Source: Sepiola atlantica (Eukaryota > Mollusca > Cephalopoda > Sepiida > Sepiolidae). Taken from it: DNA of 64,000 nucleotides. Made by a program: the position numbers and the translations under genes. Positions within the stretch are counted from its first letter, which is position 1. Each line of letters starts with the position of its first letter. The notes under the pieces were generated by a model. The model made no database searches. It was not told the origin of the DNA and saw only the letters and a list, made by a program, of their open reading frames with translations. This document shows positions 1 through 11,432 of the stretch, piece after piece. The stretch covers positions 45,945,700-46,009,699 of the forward strand of contig OY744531.1 in the NCBI GenBank assembly GCA_963556195.1, written 5' to 3'.

Positions 1-470
1 CAAATATATTTTCTTATTATTATTTACATGTTGGAATAAGTCATATCTGAATAGCTTAACTTCTAAAGCATAATTGATAAGTTTCGTAGCGAACGAAACC
101 GATTAGTATGATACCTTCCAACATATAAATATATTTCTTTAAAAAATAAATATACTGTATTTTACCCCGGTAATTATTTTATTTATAAACTATACACTAC
201 AGTGTCCGATAGGTGTGGCAGGGTTTCGATCATGGCCATGCCGGATACGGGGTAGAAACAGGCTTATAGTAGCAGACCGATCCTTCAGAACCGTTCAGTA
301 GGTGAAGACTTCGAGAAAAATATTAGCTCTTGTAAAACCTACAATCTAGCATTTTATTGTTTTTTTTCTATTAACTTATGATAAAAAACAAATATTTATT
401 ATTTGTAGCTCATAGAAAACCCTCTAGATGGGCACTGTAACTGTAGTATTAAAACGGCATGGCGTCGCTA
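1..470. other. Unassigned AT-rich sequence with one short palindrome
   Basis: No gene or repeat partner was recognised. The only structure seen is a short inverted repeat, GTTTCG at 81-86 facing CGAAAC at 94-99. It lies after a TTGATAA and so vaguely resembles a hammerhead core, but core positions differ (see rejected items). Confidence 0.5.
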
Positions 471-477
471 GCTATAA

Positions 478-720
478 ATGCATCGTTCCTGTCATTAAGT
501 TGAATGCTTTTATAACGTCAAACCGCCGAAATAAGTGTTAAGATTATCACTGTTTATTCAGTTATCCACCGGTGGCCGAATGGTTCTAGGTGTCGGGATT
601 TGAGTTGGAAAATACGGGTTTTAGAATCACGCGACCAGTTGTGAATAGTGATATCTCTATGCTGATGAGTCCCGATTAAAAAGACCGAAACGTATGCTAC
701 ATAGATAATAAACAAAAACA

Positions 721-722
<2 letters not shown>
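478..722 (+). repeat. tRNA-like SINE with decayed hammerhead tail, copy 1
   Basis: This copy matches 39782-40050 along its whole length, including about 85 bp upstream of the tRNA-like part. The tRNA-like head has an A-box-like TGGCCGAATGG near 573 and a damaged B box near 620. The 3' tail keeps the hammerhead layout: TCTATG (656-661), CTGATGA (662-668), GAAA (687-690), CATAGA (700-705). Stem II is spoiled because GTCC (669-672) now faces GACC (683-686), and the stem III hairpin has lost bases. It ends against a (TA)n tract. It is a retroposed copy, almost certainly dead as a ribozyme. The related copy at 39.8 kb makes the assignment firm. Confidence 0.75.
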
Positions 723-726
<4 letters not shown>

Positions 727-797
<71 letters not shown>

Positions 798-801
798 TGT
801 G
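727..801. repeat. (TA)n then (GT)n microsatellite
   Basis: About 34 bp of TA followed by about 40 bp of GT, directly after the SINE tail. Confidence 0.95.
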
Positions 802-1164
802 CGTACATGTATTACATTAAAAAAACCCAGATTGAATGTATTCTTGATTAAAATCTAGACGTTTATGAAAACTTTTAAGATACCTGCTTCATATGAAAAA
901 AACACAAGCCGTGTAAACAGAAACTGTCTACGCAGCTAAGGAAGTCTGTGTCTTCGTTTAAATCCCAAGAGATTAACGAGACATTACGTGAATTAGAATG
1001 ACCGTTTTGCAATGGCGATTATTCATTGCACTTGATTGGGAAGATCTTTCTCTCCGTTCTTGTTGTGTGAGAGATTTATGACGGGCTGACGATGCCATTG
1101 TCTAAATGTGATTGGCTCTGTTGCAAGAGCTAATATGCATAACTATTCCCAATGGATTATTCTG
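802..1164. other. No gene seen
   Basis: AT-rich sequence without recognisable coding or repeat structure. Confidence 0.5.
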
Positions 1165-1165
1165 A

Positions 1166-1167
<2 letters not shown>

Positions 1168-1244
<77 letters not shown>

Positions 1245-1295
1245 GTGTGTGTGTATGTGTGTGTGCGTGTGTATGTGTGTGTGTCTCTCTCTCTA
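1168..1295. repeat. Compound (CT)n (TA)n (GT)n (CT)n microsatellite
   Basis: Four dinucleotide blocks in a row. Apparent ORFs across it, rich in Ile-Tyr, Ser-Leu and Val-Cys, are artefacts of the repeats. Confidence 0.95.
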
Positions 1296-1463
1296 TCGCA
1301 CTCTCTTGTTCGCTCCCTCTCTCAGACAAGAAATACGCAGACGCAGAAAAATACACACACTCATATATGTGCTTAGGTATATACATTTAGCTGGGTTCGA
1401 ATTCTGTCTTCAGTCCAAGAGAGAAATATCCCTTTTTATTAGGGCGACAATTTTTATTAGTGT

Positions 1464-1562
1464 CCCATAGAGTGGCCTTTTTAGGGGAGATGTATATCTC
1501 TCACATAAAAACCAATCCTGTATCTAACTTTACTTTCGTGGGGAGGTAATGAAATACGGATT
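1464..1562 (+). repeat. Dispersed repeat, tail family of the U2-headed element, copy A
   Basis: The blocks CCTTTTTAGGGGAG, then CACATAAAAACC, then ATCCTGTATCTAACT and TTTCGTGGGGAGG recur in the same order at 8485-8590. A more diverged version is at 54608-54680, downstream of the U2-like head. Only the tail is present here, with no U2-like head. The family is recognised by comparison within the window only. Confidence 0.65.
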
Positions 1563-2922
1563 ATTTTGTTGTGCGATTAATATGTATCATCTTTATTTGA
1601 CGAAAATTGAAATGAAAGGCTTAGGCAGTGGTTATTTATGTAAGTTCCATCCATTTCGACGAGTGGTATTTATATTAGACGAATCAATATTGTTAAGAAA
1701 TGGCTTAAGTATACTTACAAATATTGATTCCGTGTCGAAATGAAGTCTAAATACATTTAAACATAATAGTTCTCGTTTCGTCATTTATTCGTGGTTTCTT
1801 TTTTTAAATAATCGCTCTCATATAGTTATCCAATCCGAGAAAATCGTGTTTTGTTTTACAACTGTAAAAAGTAAGCCATGGCATGGATTGGGATAAAGAG
1901 TAGAAATATGTAGCCATAGTTATCAAATTTTTTCACACCTGGTGGTATCACAAACAACCACTTAGTACCTGATTATTTTACTAGTAGTAGAGTGTTAAGT
2001 CATTAAAAAAAAGCCTAAATCAGTCTTTAACAACTTCGGAACTTAAACAAATGCATGCAACACCTAGAAACACTTAATTTTATTTATTTAGGAGTGTCTA
2101 TTCTACGGCATATCAACCTCTCTTGTTTATTTATGCCATAATTTAAAATCTTTGTTCAGGGTTTATGTAATACAGCTACATTGGGCATAATCTGGCATTT
2201 CACCCATAGATAGAGGAGTAGTTCATACTTTTCCCATGGTTGTTAGTTTTGTAATTTAATGCGATTGATCCGATAGGCTCAGCCGATTCTTAATCCGTGT
2301 CCGTATCATATACAGCAAACATACGAACTCACCTGTCGGTCTGACTTAGGATGAGTGTGTGATTGACGTAATAGAGACCGTTTTGGACTGTGGAATCATC
2401 GATATTTAGTTATTTCTCACCGCATGAGGATGGGACACAAGTCCAAGAGGTGGGCAATGAAGTAAACGATCAGAAAAGTAGGTGCACTCTGGCTCCGAAA
2501 CAAAACTAGGCTGAGCAGCTCCATCGGAAATCCCAGCTAGAGGAATCTCAAGCGATTGTAAATAAACCAATTGATTTTCAAAGAGCTAGAAAGTAAACCG
2601 TTGAAGGGTGCACTTCTTAGGATTAACCAGAATCATAACTTATTCCAAAAAAAGAGAGATCTGCTCACCGGCGAGTCAGCCCGGAGGTTGTCCGAATGAT
2701 GCCAAAGACGTATATTCAGCTGGTACAAACCAGACATAACTAATGCCGTGAAACCGGTTATACTGAGTTTAAACTCTATCCGATATATTATGCTTAACTA
2801 GTTGTACCTGCTCGGCGTTGTCCGGAAGTTTTGTTTTTACTTTCATGTTTGTTTAGCTTTTTATTTTGTTTAAACTATGCGTTATTTTTTTTATTATTTT
2901 ACCAAATTTATTTGTGTTTTAT
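1563..2922. other. No gene seen; 2100-2830 is less AT-rich
   Basis: Both strands were read. The part from about 2280 to 2830 is noticeably richer in G and C than its flanks and may be an old repeat, but no conserved protein, TIR, tRNA boxes or partner copy in this window was found. Confidence 0.45.
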
Positions 2923-3321
2923 AAAAATATGTTTTTTTCTAATTGAAATGTTATTATTACAGTATCATTAAAAATATAAATTTAACTAAATTGAGATAAA
3001 AATATGTTTCTCTAATTAGAAATATTATTACAGTAGCGGTTGATCATTAAAAATATAAATTTGACTAAATTGAGATTAAAATATGTTTTTCTAATTAGAA
3101 ATGTTATTATTACGGTAACGCTGATCATTAAATTATTACTTTAACTAAATTGAGATAAAAATATGTTTTTTTTTCTAATTGAAATGTTAGTATTACAGTA
3201 ACGGTTGATCATTAAATTATTACTTTAACTAAATTGAGATAAATATATGTTTTTATAATTGGAAATGTTATTATTACAGTAACGGTTGATCATTAAATTA
3301 TTAATTGAATTAAATTGAGAT
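2923..3321. repeat. Tandem repeat, five units of about 75-84 bp
   Basis: Five successive units each carry AAATATGTTTTTCTAATT, then GAAATGTTATTATTACAG, TAACGGTTGATCATTAAA and AACTAAATTGAGAT. Unit starts are near 2923, 2998, 3077, 3157 and 3241. The first unit lacks part of the GGTTGATC block. Units are AT-rich and non-coding. Confidence 0.9.
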
Positions 3322-3833
3322 AAAACTATAACTAATTTTGTTATGAAAATATTGCCTTTATCTCTTTCAATACATGAGGATTTGCTAAGAATGTTAAAGC
3401 CAGTTTTATGACTTTCTATTCGACCGTATAAATGCTTCCAAATTCCTTTTGAATTTCAATGGATCAAGTAGTAATTGAATTTTTTTATGACCAACAGAAT
3501 ATAAAAAGGTCAGCTTGTGTACGAAAAAAACCCCAGAATTACATGCATTCTGATCGATACAATTTAGTATTAAAAATTTTTTTAAATAAGATTTTTAACA
3601 AATTCGTTTCATTTTACGCTATTGCCTTTTGATTTCAATAAATATTGGATTAATACCAAATAAATTAAAAAAATAACATGTAAGCCAAGTAGAGAAAGAG
3701 AAACACACACACATACACACCCTCATACGCAGACACACGACAAGTGCTCACACAATTTGATTAATACAGTATAACCTACATGAAAGTTACGAACGCACAA
3801 TTTACCTTTCTTAAGCCATGGTTAAAAAGTGTA
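3322..3833. other. No gene seen
   Basis: AT-rich sequence with a short CA-rich patch near 3703-3750. Confidence 0.5.
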
Positions 3834-4222
3834 AAAGTACAGAGTAGTTAACACTCGAAAACTCTTAAACAAATAAGGAACACCACATAATTTACATAAA
3901 ACGCGTGAGAATGAAATTCTCTACTGAACCCGTATAGTTTTAAAGTGTTAAAACGATTTGTAAGATTTTTAAACGATTTTAAGTACAGAATAGTTAACAC
4001 TCGTAAACCCGTAATCCCCCCCCCCGAAAAAAATGCGGAACGCGCGTAGTTTTAATGATTCGCAAGATTTTTTAAACGGTAAAATATTAAAAAAAATCGT
4101 TTCCACACGTTAAGATTAGGCGGGTTATGTATAGAATTTCATTCTAACACGTTTTATATAAATGATGTGTTTTTTGGGCGTACGAGTTCTCGAGCGTTTA
4201 TATTCTATACGTTTACCTAAGA
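3834..4222. repeat. Foldback repeat with an internal tandem duplication
   Basis: The left half contains two direct copies (about 3836-3980 and 3982-4079) beginning AGTACAGARTAGTTAACACTC. The right half (about 4126-4222) is the imperfect reverse complement of the first copy. Shared blocks include AGAATGAAATTCT, ACATAAAACGCGTG facing its complement, and the CACTCGAAAACTC end. No ORF or transposase is present. It is read as a non-autonomous foldback element. Confidence 0.7.
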
Positions 4223-4927
4223 TAGCAACTTGCATTCGTTTAATCGTATACAATAAATCGTTTAGGAAAATTATTTTCGGAAATAAGTAACCCAGGCGGA
4301 TTGATATGCTGTGAAATGGAAAGACAAGAACGAAACAGAAGTAGAAAGATCCTTGGTGCAATTGCACGCGCCCATCATCTGAAAATGTAAGAGATTTGAG
4401 CCGTGTTAATTCTAATTGCCTTCCCGAATTAATTCGCGAAAAGAACCGAATTCCGGGTGTTGTGACAGCCGCCATCACAACCCGCTACCAACACCAACAA
4501 ACGAATGTAAAATAAGAAACCAAAACAACAATAAAATAAACAAATAAAGCGTAATGCGATTATTTATAGCCTTGTCTTCAACTGAAGTGCTTCTTTGTGA
4601 AAACACTGTCACTTTTTTCCCCACTGAGTCGGCGACCGTTCTTGCGCGCCAATGCAACCCTATCTTTAGATTTATTAGCGAAAGATCCCAAAAGAGGCCG
4701 ATGTATTTTTTTTTTTTTTAAGGAAAACAACCCGATACTATTTAATGAAAAAAACAACAACAACAACAAAAAACCCAACTAATACGTTGACCAAATGTAA
4801 CTAACCAAGGGAAACTTTAGATGGATATTTTAAAAACAAAATGTGTATATAATATATATTCAAACCTTTTTGTGATAATTATTATTTGTTTTGGGGTTAG
4901 TTTTGATACTATTTAAAAGAAAATGGC
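4223..4927. other. No gene seen
   Basis: AT-rich, with a poly-T run near 4708-4720 and a short (CAA)n near 4754-4768. Apparent ORFs here show no conserved motif. Confidence 0.5.
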
Positions 4928-5417
4928 GATATTGAATTTTCTTGCTCACACGTTTCTATTCCGAATTCATGGCTGTACTCTGCCATCAATAGACTGCCTT
5001 TCCTGCACCAAACGGTCATAATAATAACAAAATTACCTAAAATCTTTTTCAGGGAAATTTTTATAGTTCAAATTTATTAAATTTTGCTGGAATACTTTTT
5101 TAAATGAAAACTAACTATCGAATTCGTGGCCGTGGCCACAATCAGTGCACTGTTTCTTTTGTACCAAACAGTCATAAATACACGTTTTAAGTTTAATTTA
5201 GACGGGTTCGAAACGATACAAATGATTGCATGCTAAAAATAATTAAATTAAAATAAAAATCGTTTTTTTTTAATTTTAATTATTTAATTTTTTCCAGTAA
5301 TCAAGTAAAAATAAAACGTTTTTTATGACTGTTTGGTACAAGAGAAACAGTGCACTGATGGCGGCCGACGGCCACGAATTCGAAATCGGGGCGTGAAAGA
5401 AAGAAAATTCAATATTA
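4928..5417. repeat. Foldback element with a nested third arm copy
   Basis: The left arm starts ATATTGAATTTTC (4929) and runs through CGAATTCATGGC to CCAAACGGTCATAA. The right arm (about 5315-5416) is its reverse complement and ends GAAAATTCAATATT. A third copy of the inner arm block (about 5119-5190: CGAATTCGTGGCC, CAGTGCACTGTTTC, TACCAAACAGTCAT) lies between them in left-arm orientation. The inner pair matches better than the outer pair. No coding capacity is seen. Confidence 0.75.
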
Positions 5418-6105
5418 GCAAAAAATTATACGTATACCAAATCTAACGGAATTAATGAAAGAGGCCACCATCCAGAGTTACACTTGAAAGTCAGAGTAAG
5501 TACTCGTATCCTGAAGAGCGATATATGTGATACAGTAATATCGTGGGGAATTCATTCGTTATTCTTATTGTATTTATAATTTTCAAATGGAGATAGATTC
5601 TCATAACCCTCTCTCTGTTTATATTCTGAAACTACTTTAGCTGGAGTACTTTGATAAGAATATTTCATTTCAATCAAATGTAATGCAATAATATTTTAAT
5701 CAAATCTAATACAATAACATTATGAAGTGTGCGTTCGAGCCGAACATTTACAAAAAGAAAGACGACGTTCGAATTTATTTTATTTTATTTATAATTTGAA
5801 AGTTATAAAAATTAAAAAATAAGAATAGAAATTAGAATATAGTGTTCAGAGCTTGGAGCAGGAGTAGGCAAGAGCCCTCATTGATTCCCAGAAAACGCCG
5901 GGTGTGCCTCGAAAAGGGTTAAAGACAATACATCTATTGAATGTTATCTCAATAACGGTCATTGTATTTAGTAACCTTTTCATTCAATCAATGCTAAGTA
6001 AATCATTGAGCCGCTGCCTAAAAATATATTATGATAGTTAATAAATAAAAATAAAGAAGATATTACGGTGGTTAGGCTGCGAGATATGGACATAGGGTAT
6101 TCCTC
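5418..6105. other. No gene seen
   Basis: Nothing recognisable. A short less AT-rich patch lies near 5845-5925. Confidence 0.5.

Positions 6106-6107
<2 letters not shown>

Positions 6108-6164
<57 letters not shown>
6108..6164. repeat. (TA)n microsatellite
   Basis: Uninterrupted TA dinucleotides. Confidence 0.95.
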
Positions 6165-6168
<4 letters not shown>

Positions 6169-6545
6169 CATTCTTCCATCAAGGTGACTGAACAAACTAT
6201 TCTTCCCCAGTGTTAGTACTAATTCATATAAAATCATCGAATTTCGTCAGTTATATAATTTACCATGTATATATAATATATAAATTATTACTATCATGTT
6301 TGACCTACAGAAAAATACTCGCTGTTGACTTGATTCAGAATGGGGTATTTATTTTCAAATTCATTTCAGCCGGCAAGTATTGTCTAACTTGCTATATACT
6401 TTCTGACTTCCCCTCACCTTTTGAATTAGTTTCGTCTGGGTGCTAGAAAAAGGCAAGATTTTACTCGCTAACAATTGTGTGACGGGACGGAGTTATACTG
6501 ATTTATATACAAATAAATGCACATTTGCCTGTAATATACAGTTGA

Positions 6546-6546
<1 letters not shown>
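6165..6546. other. No gene seen
   Basis: AT-rich. The 78-residue ORF here has no recognisable motif. Confidence 0.5.

Positions 6547-6604
<58 letters not shown>
6547..6604. repeat. (TA)n microsatellite
   Basis: Uninterrupted TA dinucleotides. Confidence 0.95.
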
Positions 6605-6605
<1 letters not shown>

Positions 6606-6701
6606 GTATTTCATGTATCCACATAAAGTTTTATAAGGAGATAAAACATTTTATGTATCGATTTTCAGTATTTACTTCAACAGTAGTAAGTAGAGCTAGG
6701 T

Positions 6702-6861
6702 AGCTATGAACATATATTTATGGCAACTAAGCTACACAGAGGCTCCCGCGTTTAAAACACCCGGCAAAAATAACTCCATGCATTTTAGCCTGGAGATTCT
6801 TCCCGGGATGAAACGTGGGAGCCTCTGGTGGCTTAATTGCCATGAATATATTTTCATAGCT

Positions 6862-6862
<1 letters not shown>
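6702..6862. mobile_element. Small hairpin MITE, family M1, copy 1
   Basis: About 160 bp with terminal inverted repeats of about 45 bp. The left end reads AGCTATGAACATATATTT, ATGGCAACTAAGC, AGAGGCTCCC. The right end is its reverse complement (GGGAGCCTCT, GGCTTAATTGCCAT, ATATATTTTCATAGCT). The interior also partly pairs (CCCGG near 6760 with CCGGG near 6802). There is no ORF. TA-like bases flank both ends and the right end abuts (TA)n. A second member is at 21078-21269, and end-like relics are near 39710-39735 and 45526-45560. Superfamily uncertain. Confidence 0.75.

Positions 6863-6865
<3 letters not shown>

Positions 6866-6907
<42 letters not shown>
6866..6907. repeat. (TA)n microsatellite
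   Basis: Directly follows the right end of the hairpin element. Confidence 0.95.
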
Positions 6908-6910
<3 letters not shown>

Positions 6911-7008
6911 GATTTGGATTTTAACATTTTGATTCTTAACGGTCCCAACCACGTGACTTCCCAAATTTTGAAATTTTAAATTTCTTTTCTTCTTTTTTTC
7001 TCCATTTC

Positions 7009-7150
7009 ATTCTTTCCAAATATGATCTAAGGTTAAGATCAGATTCTAACTCTGCCTGATGAGATCTCAGTTTATAATAACTGTTGATCGATAACATCGA
7101 CATGCCAGTGTCGCAGATTTTGTACATGTCTGTGTGAATAAAAATAATTA
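7009..7150 (+). repeat. Dispersed repeat D1, copy 1
   Basis: The blocks TTCCAAATATGATCTAAG, CTCTGCCTGATGAGATCT, CAGTTTATAATAACTG, GATCGATAACATCGACAT and GATTTTGTACATGTC recur reverse-complemented at 14825-14945. The first block recurs at 15107-15150. The CTGATGA is not followed by a GAAA core, so this is not a hammerhead. Non-coding and SINE-sized; class unknown. Confidence 0.7.
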
Positions 7151-7164
7151 TATATATATATATG

Positions 7165-7815
7165 TATGTGTGTTTGTATGCGTAAGTTTGTCTGGGTGAT
7201 TGTTTATTAAATTAATACAAATTTTCCTGCAATCCGAACCTGTGGCATTTAGGTTGATAGTTAATTTACTGTTTATCACAATTGCTAATTTATGTATGCT
7301 GTAAAACAAATTATCCTTATCAAAAAAAGTAGTTCATGAATCAACTTTAGTACTGTATTCATAACTTGCTCGAAAGTCGGCTTTCTGAATATATCATGTC
7401 CAGTTAGCTATGCTTTACGACCTTTCCTGATCTAACGGTTAAATCACGCCACGTGAAATGACGTTTTCTGTAAGTACCAGACATGAAATATAACATTCTA
7501 AGACACAAGGTCATGTAAATAACGAGCCGTTGTTGAATATGAGCTCCGTTGTGAGTCACTCTGTGGTTGTAATATTTGTGTTGTCGGCTTGTACGATTAT
7601 AATTTATATTTATTGTATACTAGAACGAGAATAATTACGGTACCAAGACGGATAAAATTAATTCCCTAATAACAAACAGTTTTGCACCACTTTTATGTAT
7701 CTTTACGAAGATTAAAATCAAGATACAGTACTATTACATCTTGTTGAAATAATCCTTATTCTAATTGTGATCAAAATCCATTACATGAATTTTCTCTAGA
7801 AAATGTTTACAATTT
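7165..7815. other. No gene seen
   Basis: AT-rich without recognisable features. Confidence 0.5.
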
Positions 7816-7819
7816 AAGG

Positions 7820-8290
7820 CTTAACCTGAAGGGGTCTTGAGAAAAAACTGGAATTAAGGGAAGTTAGCTTAATTGGTGTCTAATCATTAAGGATTACATT
7901 TAATGCAAATCTGAAATATTTAGATTTTCAAATCGTAGATTGTGCCCATATTATTCCTCTTAAAATCGCTGTCCAAAGAAAATGAAATTTAGGAAATACA
8001 TATTAATTGATGTCTTATACCTGTTGTTTAAATTTCACAAATTCTGAAGCATCTAACATTTTATTTGAGGGCTTCCATCAACTTTTGACACCTTATTAGT
8101 AAACTAAATTAAACTGAATATAGCAATGATTGCGACCTCTTACATCTACCAACTATTTTCCAAAATTAACAGTGACCAGGTAATTAGATTAGTTTAGGAG
8201 TGAATCCTGGGCATACAAATATATAAACATATACTCATACATCACTTTATATAAATAGAGATATCTAGTGACAGATACAAATCACATATA
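7820..8290 (+). repeat. Dispersed repeat D2, copy 1
   Basis: About 450 bp is collinear with 45010-45470. Shared blocks include ATTTAATGCAAATCTGAAAT facing ATTTAATGAAAATCAGAAAT, ATTAATTGATGT, and AATTAAACTRAATATA. Both copies end CAAATATATAAACA. Diverged and non-coding; class unknown. Confidence 0.65.
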
Positions 8291-8484
8291 AAATAAATTA
8301 CAAAAATATTAAATAATAGAAATGATTATTTTTCTTATATGATATTACAAATAATTTACTTAAGCTTGGTAAGATTCTGCTGACAAAAATATACTTAAAT
8401 TAAACTGCATAAGTTACTAAATAACTTATTTGAAAGTAAACGTATTAAAAACAAACGCCAGTCAAAAATGTCATTAAGTAACAA

Positions 8485-8592
8485 TTAGTGCGTCCCCTTT
8501 TTAGGGGAGCTGGATTTTCTCCACATTAAAAAACGATCCTATGTTTAACTGTACCTTTCGTGAGGAGGCAAGTAAAAGATAATAATAGGGGA
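8485..8592 (+). repeat. Tail family of the U2-headed element, copy B
   Basis: The blocks CCCCTTTTTAGGGGAG, CTCCACATTAAAAA, GATCCTATGTTTAACT and CTTTCGTGAGGAGG match 1464-1562 and, more loosely, 54608-54680. CCCCTTTTTAGGGG is itself a small inverted repeat. Confidence 0.65.
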
Positions 8593-9740
8593 TCATTTTG
8601 GCTACATGAAATTCTTTTGATGTCTATTTGCATATTTGTTTGCAAAAAATACTGTTTCAAATTAACCAATACATTTTTGTACTAGAAACATATTAGGATT
8701 TCGAGACATACACTTAGTATAAAGCAGACAATATTTAGCTATTGTTATTATTTCCGCACAGCTAGAAGTGATGTTTTCGGTCGCATTTTTATTCGATTGT
8801 GTACAGCCTAGCGTACACATCGTTTGACCAATTCTCATCAAACTTGGTCAAAATATCAGTCATGGTTCAACTTCGAACTAATTTTATTTAGGAATATCTA
8901 GATCAAAGTTTAAGGTCACAGTACAGATAAGACTTTGGGCGATAACTTCGGTTCTATACATTGTAGAAACTTGATTTTTCCAAATTTGATCTAGGAATCT
9001 TATGCTTTTGACAACGGTAAGAAGCATGCACATTTCAGCCTGATCAGATAAATAGTTTTTGAGTTGTTATTGTTTTTATGATATAACTTCAGGAATACTA
9101 TATACAATATGGAGTAGTAAGCCACAATTAAAACTTTGGCACATTCTTAAGTTGACAGACGAAGGAAGCAGTCTCACGACTTATGTTATGTATGTTATAA
9201 TTTCCGGTAATTTCCTAAATTTTTTGCTACTGTATTTTTCTTTTTTAATATGTGCTTGAGTAGCGGTAGTTAATATCCAAACCTTTTATTACAAAACACA
9301 CATTGAAATACTATATATAAATATGCTTTTTTTATATCTGAACAAATGTCGTACACATCTGCGAAACGTCTGCGTAAGTTATTTAGCTAGTGGTCATCAT
9401 AAATTGTAAATAAACAAATGACAGAAATTCGAAAGCTGATGAATGAAAAAGCAATGAAAACTAAATTTTAGCCACAGAGAAATTGAGTAGGAAACAAAAT
9501 CTTTTAATTCTCTTTCAGAAATAAAAGAGTGTTTTTTTCAGGTGAAGTTATTTGATTCAACTCTTCGTTTCAAAAGACGACATGACAAAAATATCTTGAA
9601 TGTTGCTATTCTTCACTGTGTATAACTAAAAAATACACGCTTTGAGCAAGAGAATAAAAAACATTACAAATGTAATGTCGTCTTGTGGTAGATTAGAATT
9701 AATCATAATGGAAGAAATAATTATTAGATCCAGCCAGCCA
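8593..9740. other. No gene seen; possible old repeat at 8806-9060
   Basis: The stretch 8806-9060 (CCAATTCTCATCAAACTTGG, then AAGGTCACAGTAC and ACTTCGGTTCTATAC) has the flavour of an old invertebrate dispersed repeat. It has no partner in this window, so it is not named. The rest is featureless AT-rich DNA. Confidence 0.4.
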
Positions 9741-9743
9741 AAA

Positions 9744-9744
<1 letters not shown>

Positions 9745-9790
<46 letters not shown>
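9745..9790. repeat. (TA)n microsatellite
   Basis: Uninterrupted TA dinucleotides. Confidence 0.95.
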
Positions 9791-9792
<2 letters not shown>

Positions 9793-10494
9793 TTTAAATA
9801 ATGGCCCTGTGAGGCGGACATATGTGTGGGAGATCGTTTGGTTATGCTTGCGCGAATTAGTGCGGGTGAACCCGTACAACCGAGTGCAGAATAAAGCTGT
9901 TCTCACAGTCGGAGCTAACAGGCGTTGACAGGGCCACCACATTGACGAGACTTTAGATCAAGGGTCAAGGTGCACCTGCGCATAGGGGTTCTGTGACGCT
10001 ACGGGCTTTTGTGAGATAAGCTGTGTTTTGCCAGTCTGGGTTTTGGAAGCAGGCCGAACATACGATTTCTCTATGTAGTCATCAAATAATTAGGGGAATA
10101 AAATTCCCTAAGAGAATACAGGCGTGAGATTCCTTCTTCCCCCTCCTCGCATGGCTAAGGACTTAAGCTAGGAATTAAGTACGATAAAGTAGTAATTTAG
10201 TCTCTCTCAGCGTTAGTGAAACATCTCCAGCGGCGACACTAACTGACGCCTGAAATTAAAAAAAACCAAAGTAAAGGATTGTTGCCTCGTGAATTTTGTT
10301 GGGAAGGTTTTTGTTGTAGACACAGCGGACGGTGATGTTCACGGCAGTACAGAAACAAAGAACTCAACCACTAGACGACATCGAGAAGGCGCACCCCCAC
10401 GCGACGAGGAAGAGAACGTACGAGAAATTAAATGTATATGTAACATATATACTGACAAACTCGTGTTTCCTCGATACTACAATTCATCAGTGTA
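9791..10494. other. GC-richer block, unclassified
   Basis: This block stands out from its flanks by base composition and begins sharply after a (TA)n tract. It carries AATAAAGCTGTTCTCACA near 9890, which resembles the polyadenylation region of an LTR. No second LTR, primer binding site or pol gene is visible. The 68-codon ORF at 10289-10495 (Asp/Glu/Arg-rich) has no recognised domain. It could be a solo LTR fragment, an old repeat or unique sequence. Confidence 0.35.
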
Positions 10495-10572
10495 GCTAGA
10501 ACTAGCGGAATTTGAAACGGGGGCCCTAGTAATTGGCATTTAGTGCTTTATCAACTACAGAAGGTTAAAAAT
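10495..10572 (-). repeat. tRNA-like SINE head
   Basis: Read on the minus strand, GTAGTTGATAAAGC (A-box region, 10546-10559) is followed about 35 nt later by GTTTCAAATTCC (B-box region, 10507-10518). That spacing fits an internal pol III promoter. The arms are degenerate, so it is a SINE head or tRNA relic and not a functional tRNA. Confidence 0.55.
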
Positions 10573-11382
10573 AATAACTTAATCTTTTATGTTTTATTAA
10601 TCAATTTTGTTTGTACTTTTTCTAAGGGGGAACTCTTTTATATGTATATTTATTATAGTACATGAATTTTGTTCGTTCTCTTATATTTGTTTCGGCATTT
10701 GAAGAGAAATTAAACAGTCACTTGAAGTTCGTATTGTTCCCACCATTGACTGCTTGTTAATTCACGTACTTGAATGCAAGTGAATCTAATGTTACAGGAT
10801 GAAAGTTTTTCGCGTAAGTGGAGGATGAAAACCGACCCTATGACCCCGCACTTGTCAAGAAATTAATTAAAATAGCGAGAGTCACGTCAGAATGAAGCGC
10901 TTGCATTTTCTGCTGACAATCAGTTTTCCACATTTTTAGGAAGTTTTTTTTAGAATATATGACCTTTCAGTTTTTACTTTTCGTTTCGTCAAGTCACGTG
11001 AAAGAACCGAAACGAATCGAAAAAAAAAAGACGTACAAATGACAGCCAGGTTACACGGGGAAACTCGAGAGATTATTCTGATTTAATTAAATCTTATATC
11101 TCAAAGGAAATACACTTTTATTTTTAAATATTTTAATTTATCTCGGACAAAAATATATAGAATATAAAAATATCTGTATAGGAAATTCATTTAAAAAAAA
11201 CAAGGAAGGAATTAAAAAAAAATGCCTTAGAATTTTCGTGTAGTTTTATGATTATGTTATGCATACTTTACTTATGATTATCCAGTTATAAACATTATCA
11301 GAAGTTTATAAACATAAAATCTGTTGCTAGAGTTTTATGTCATTTTCAAACGTTATAAATATAAACACTTACTTTTTATTCA

Positions 11383-11383
<1 letters not shown>
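10573..11383. other. No gene seen
   Basis: AT-rich without recognisable features. Confidence 0.5.

Positions 11384-11432
<49 letters not shown>
11384..11432. repeat. (CAT)n microsatellite
   Basis: About 16 CAT units. On the minus strand it is the (ATG)n tail of the adjacent LINE 3' end. The poly-His ORF across it is an artefact. Confidence 0.95.

Noticed and set aside
60..115. Third hammerhead (TTGATAA, hairpin, GAAAC)
   Set aside because: Two invariant core positions of CUGAUGA differ and neither stem I nor stem III can be completed.
7055..7127. Hammerhead from CTGATGAG in repeat D1
   Set aside because: No GAAA core follows at a suitable distance and the flanks do not form stems I and III.
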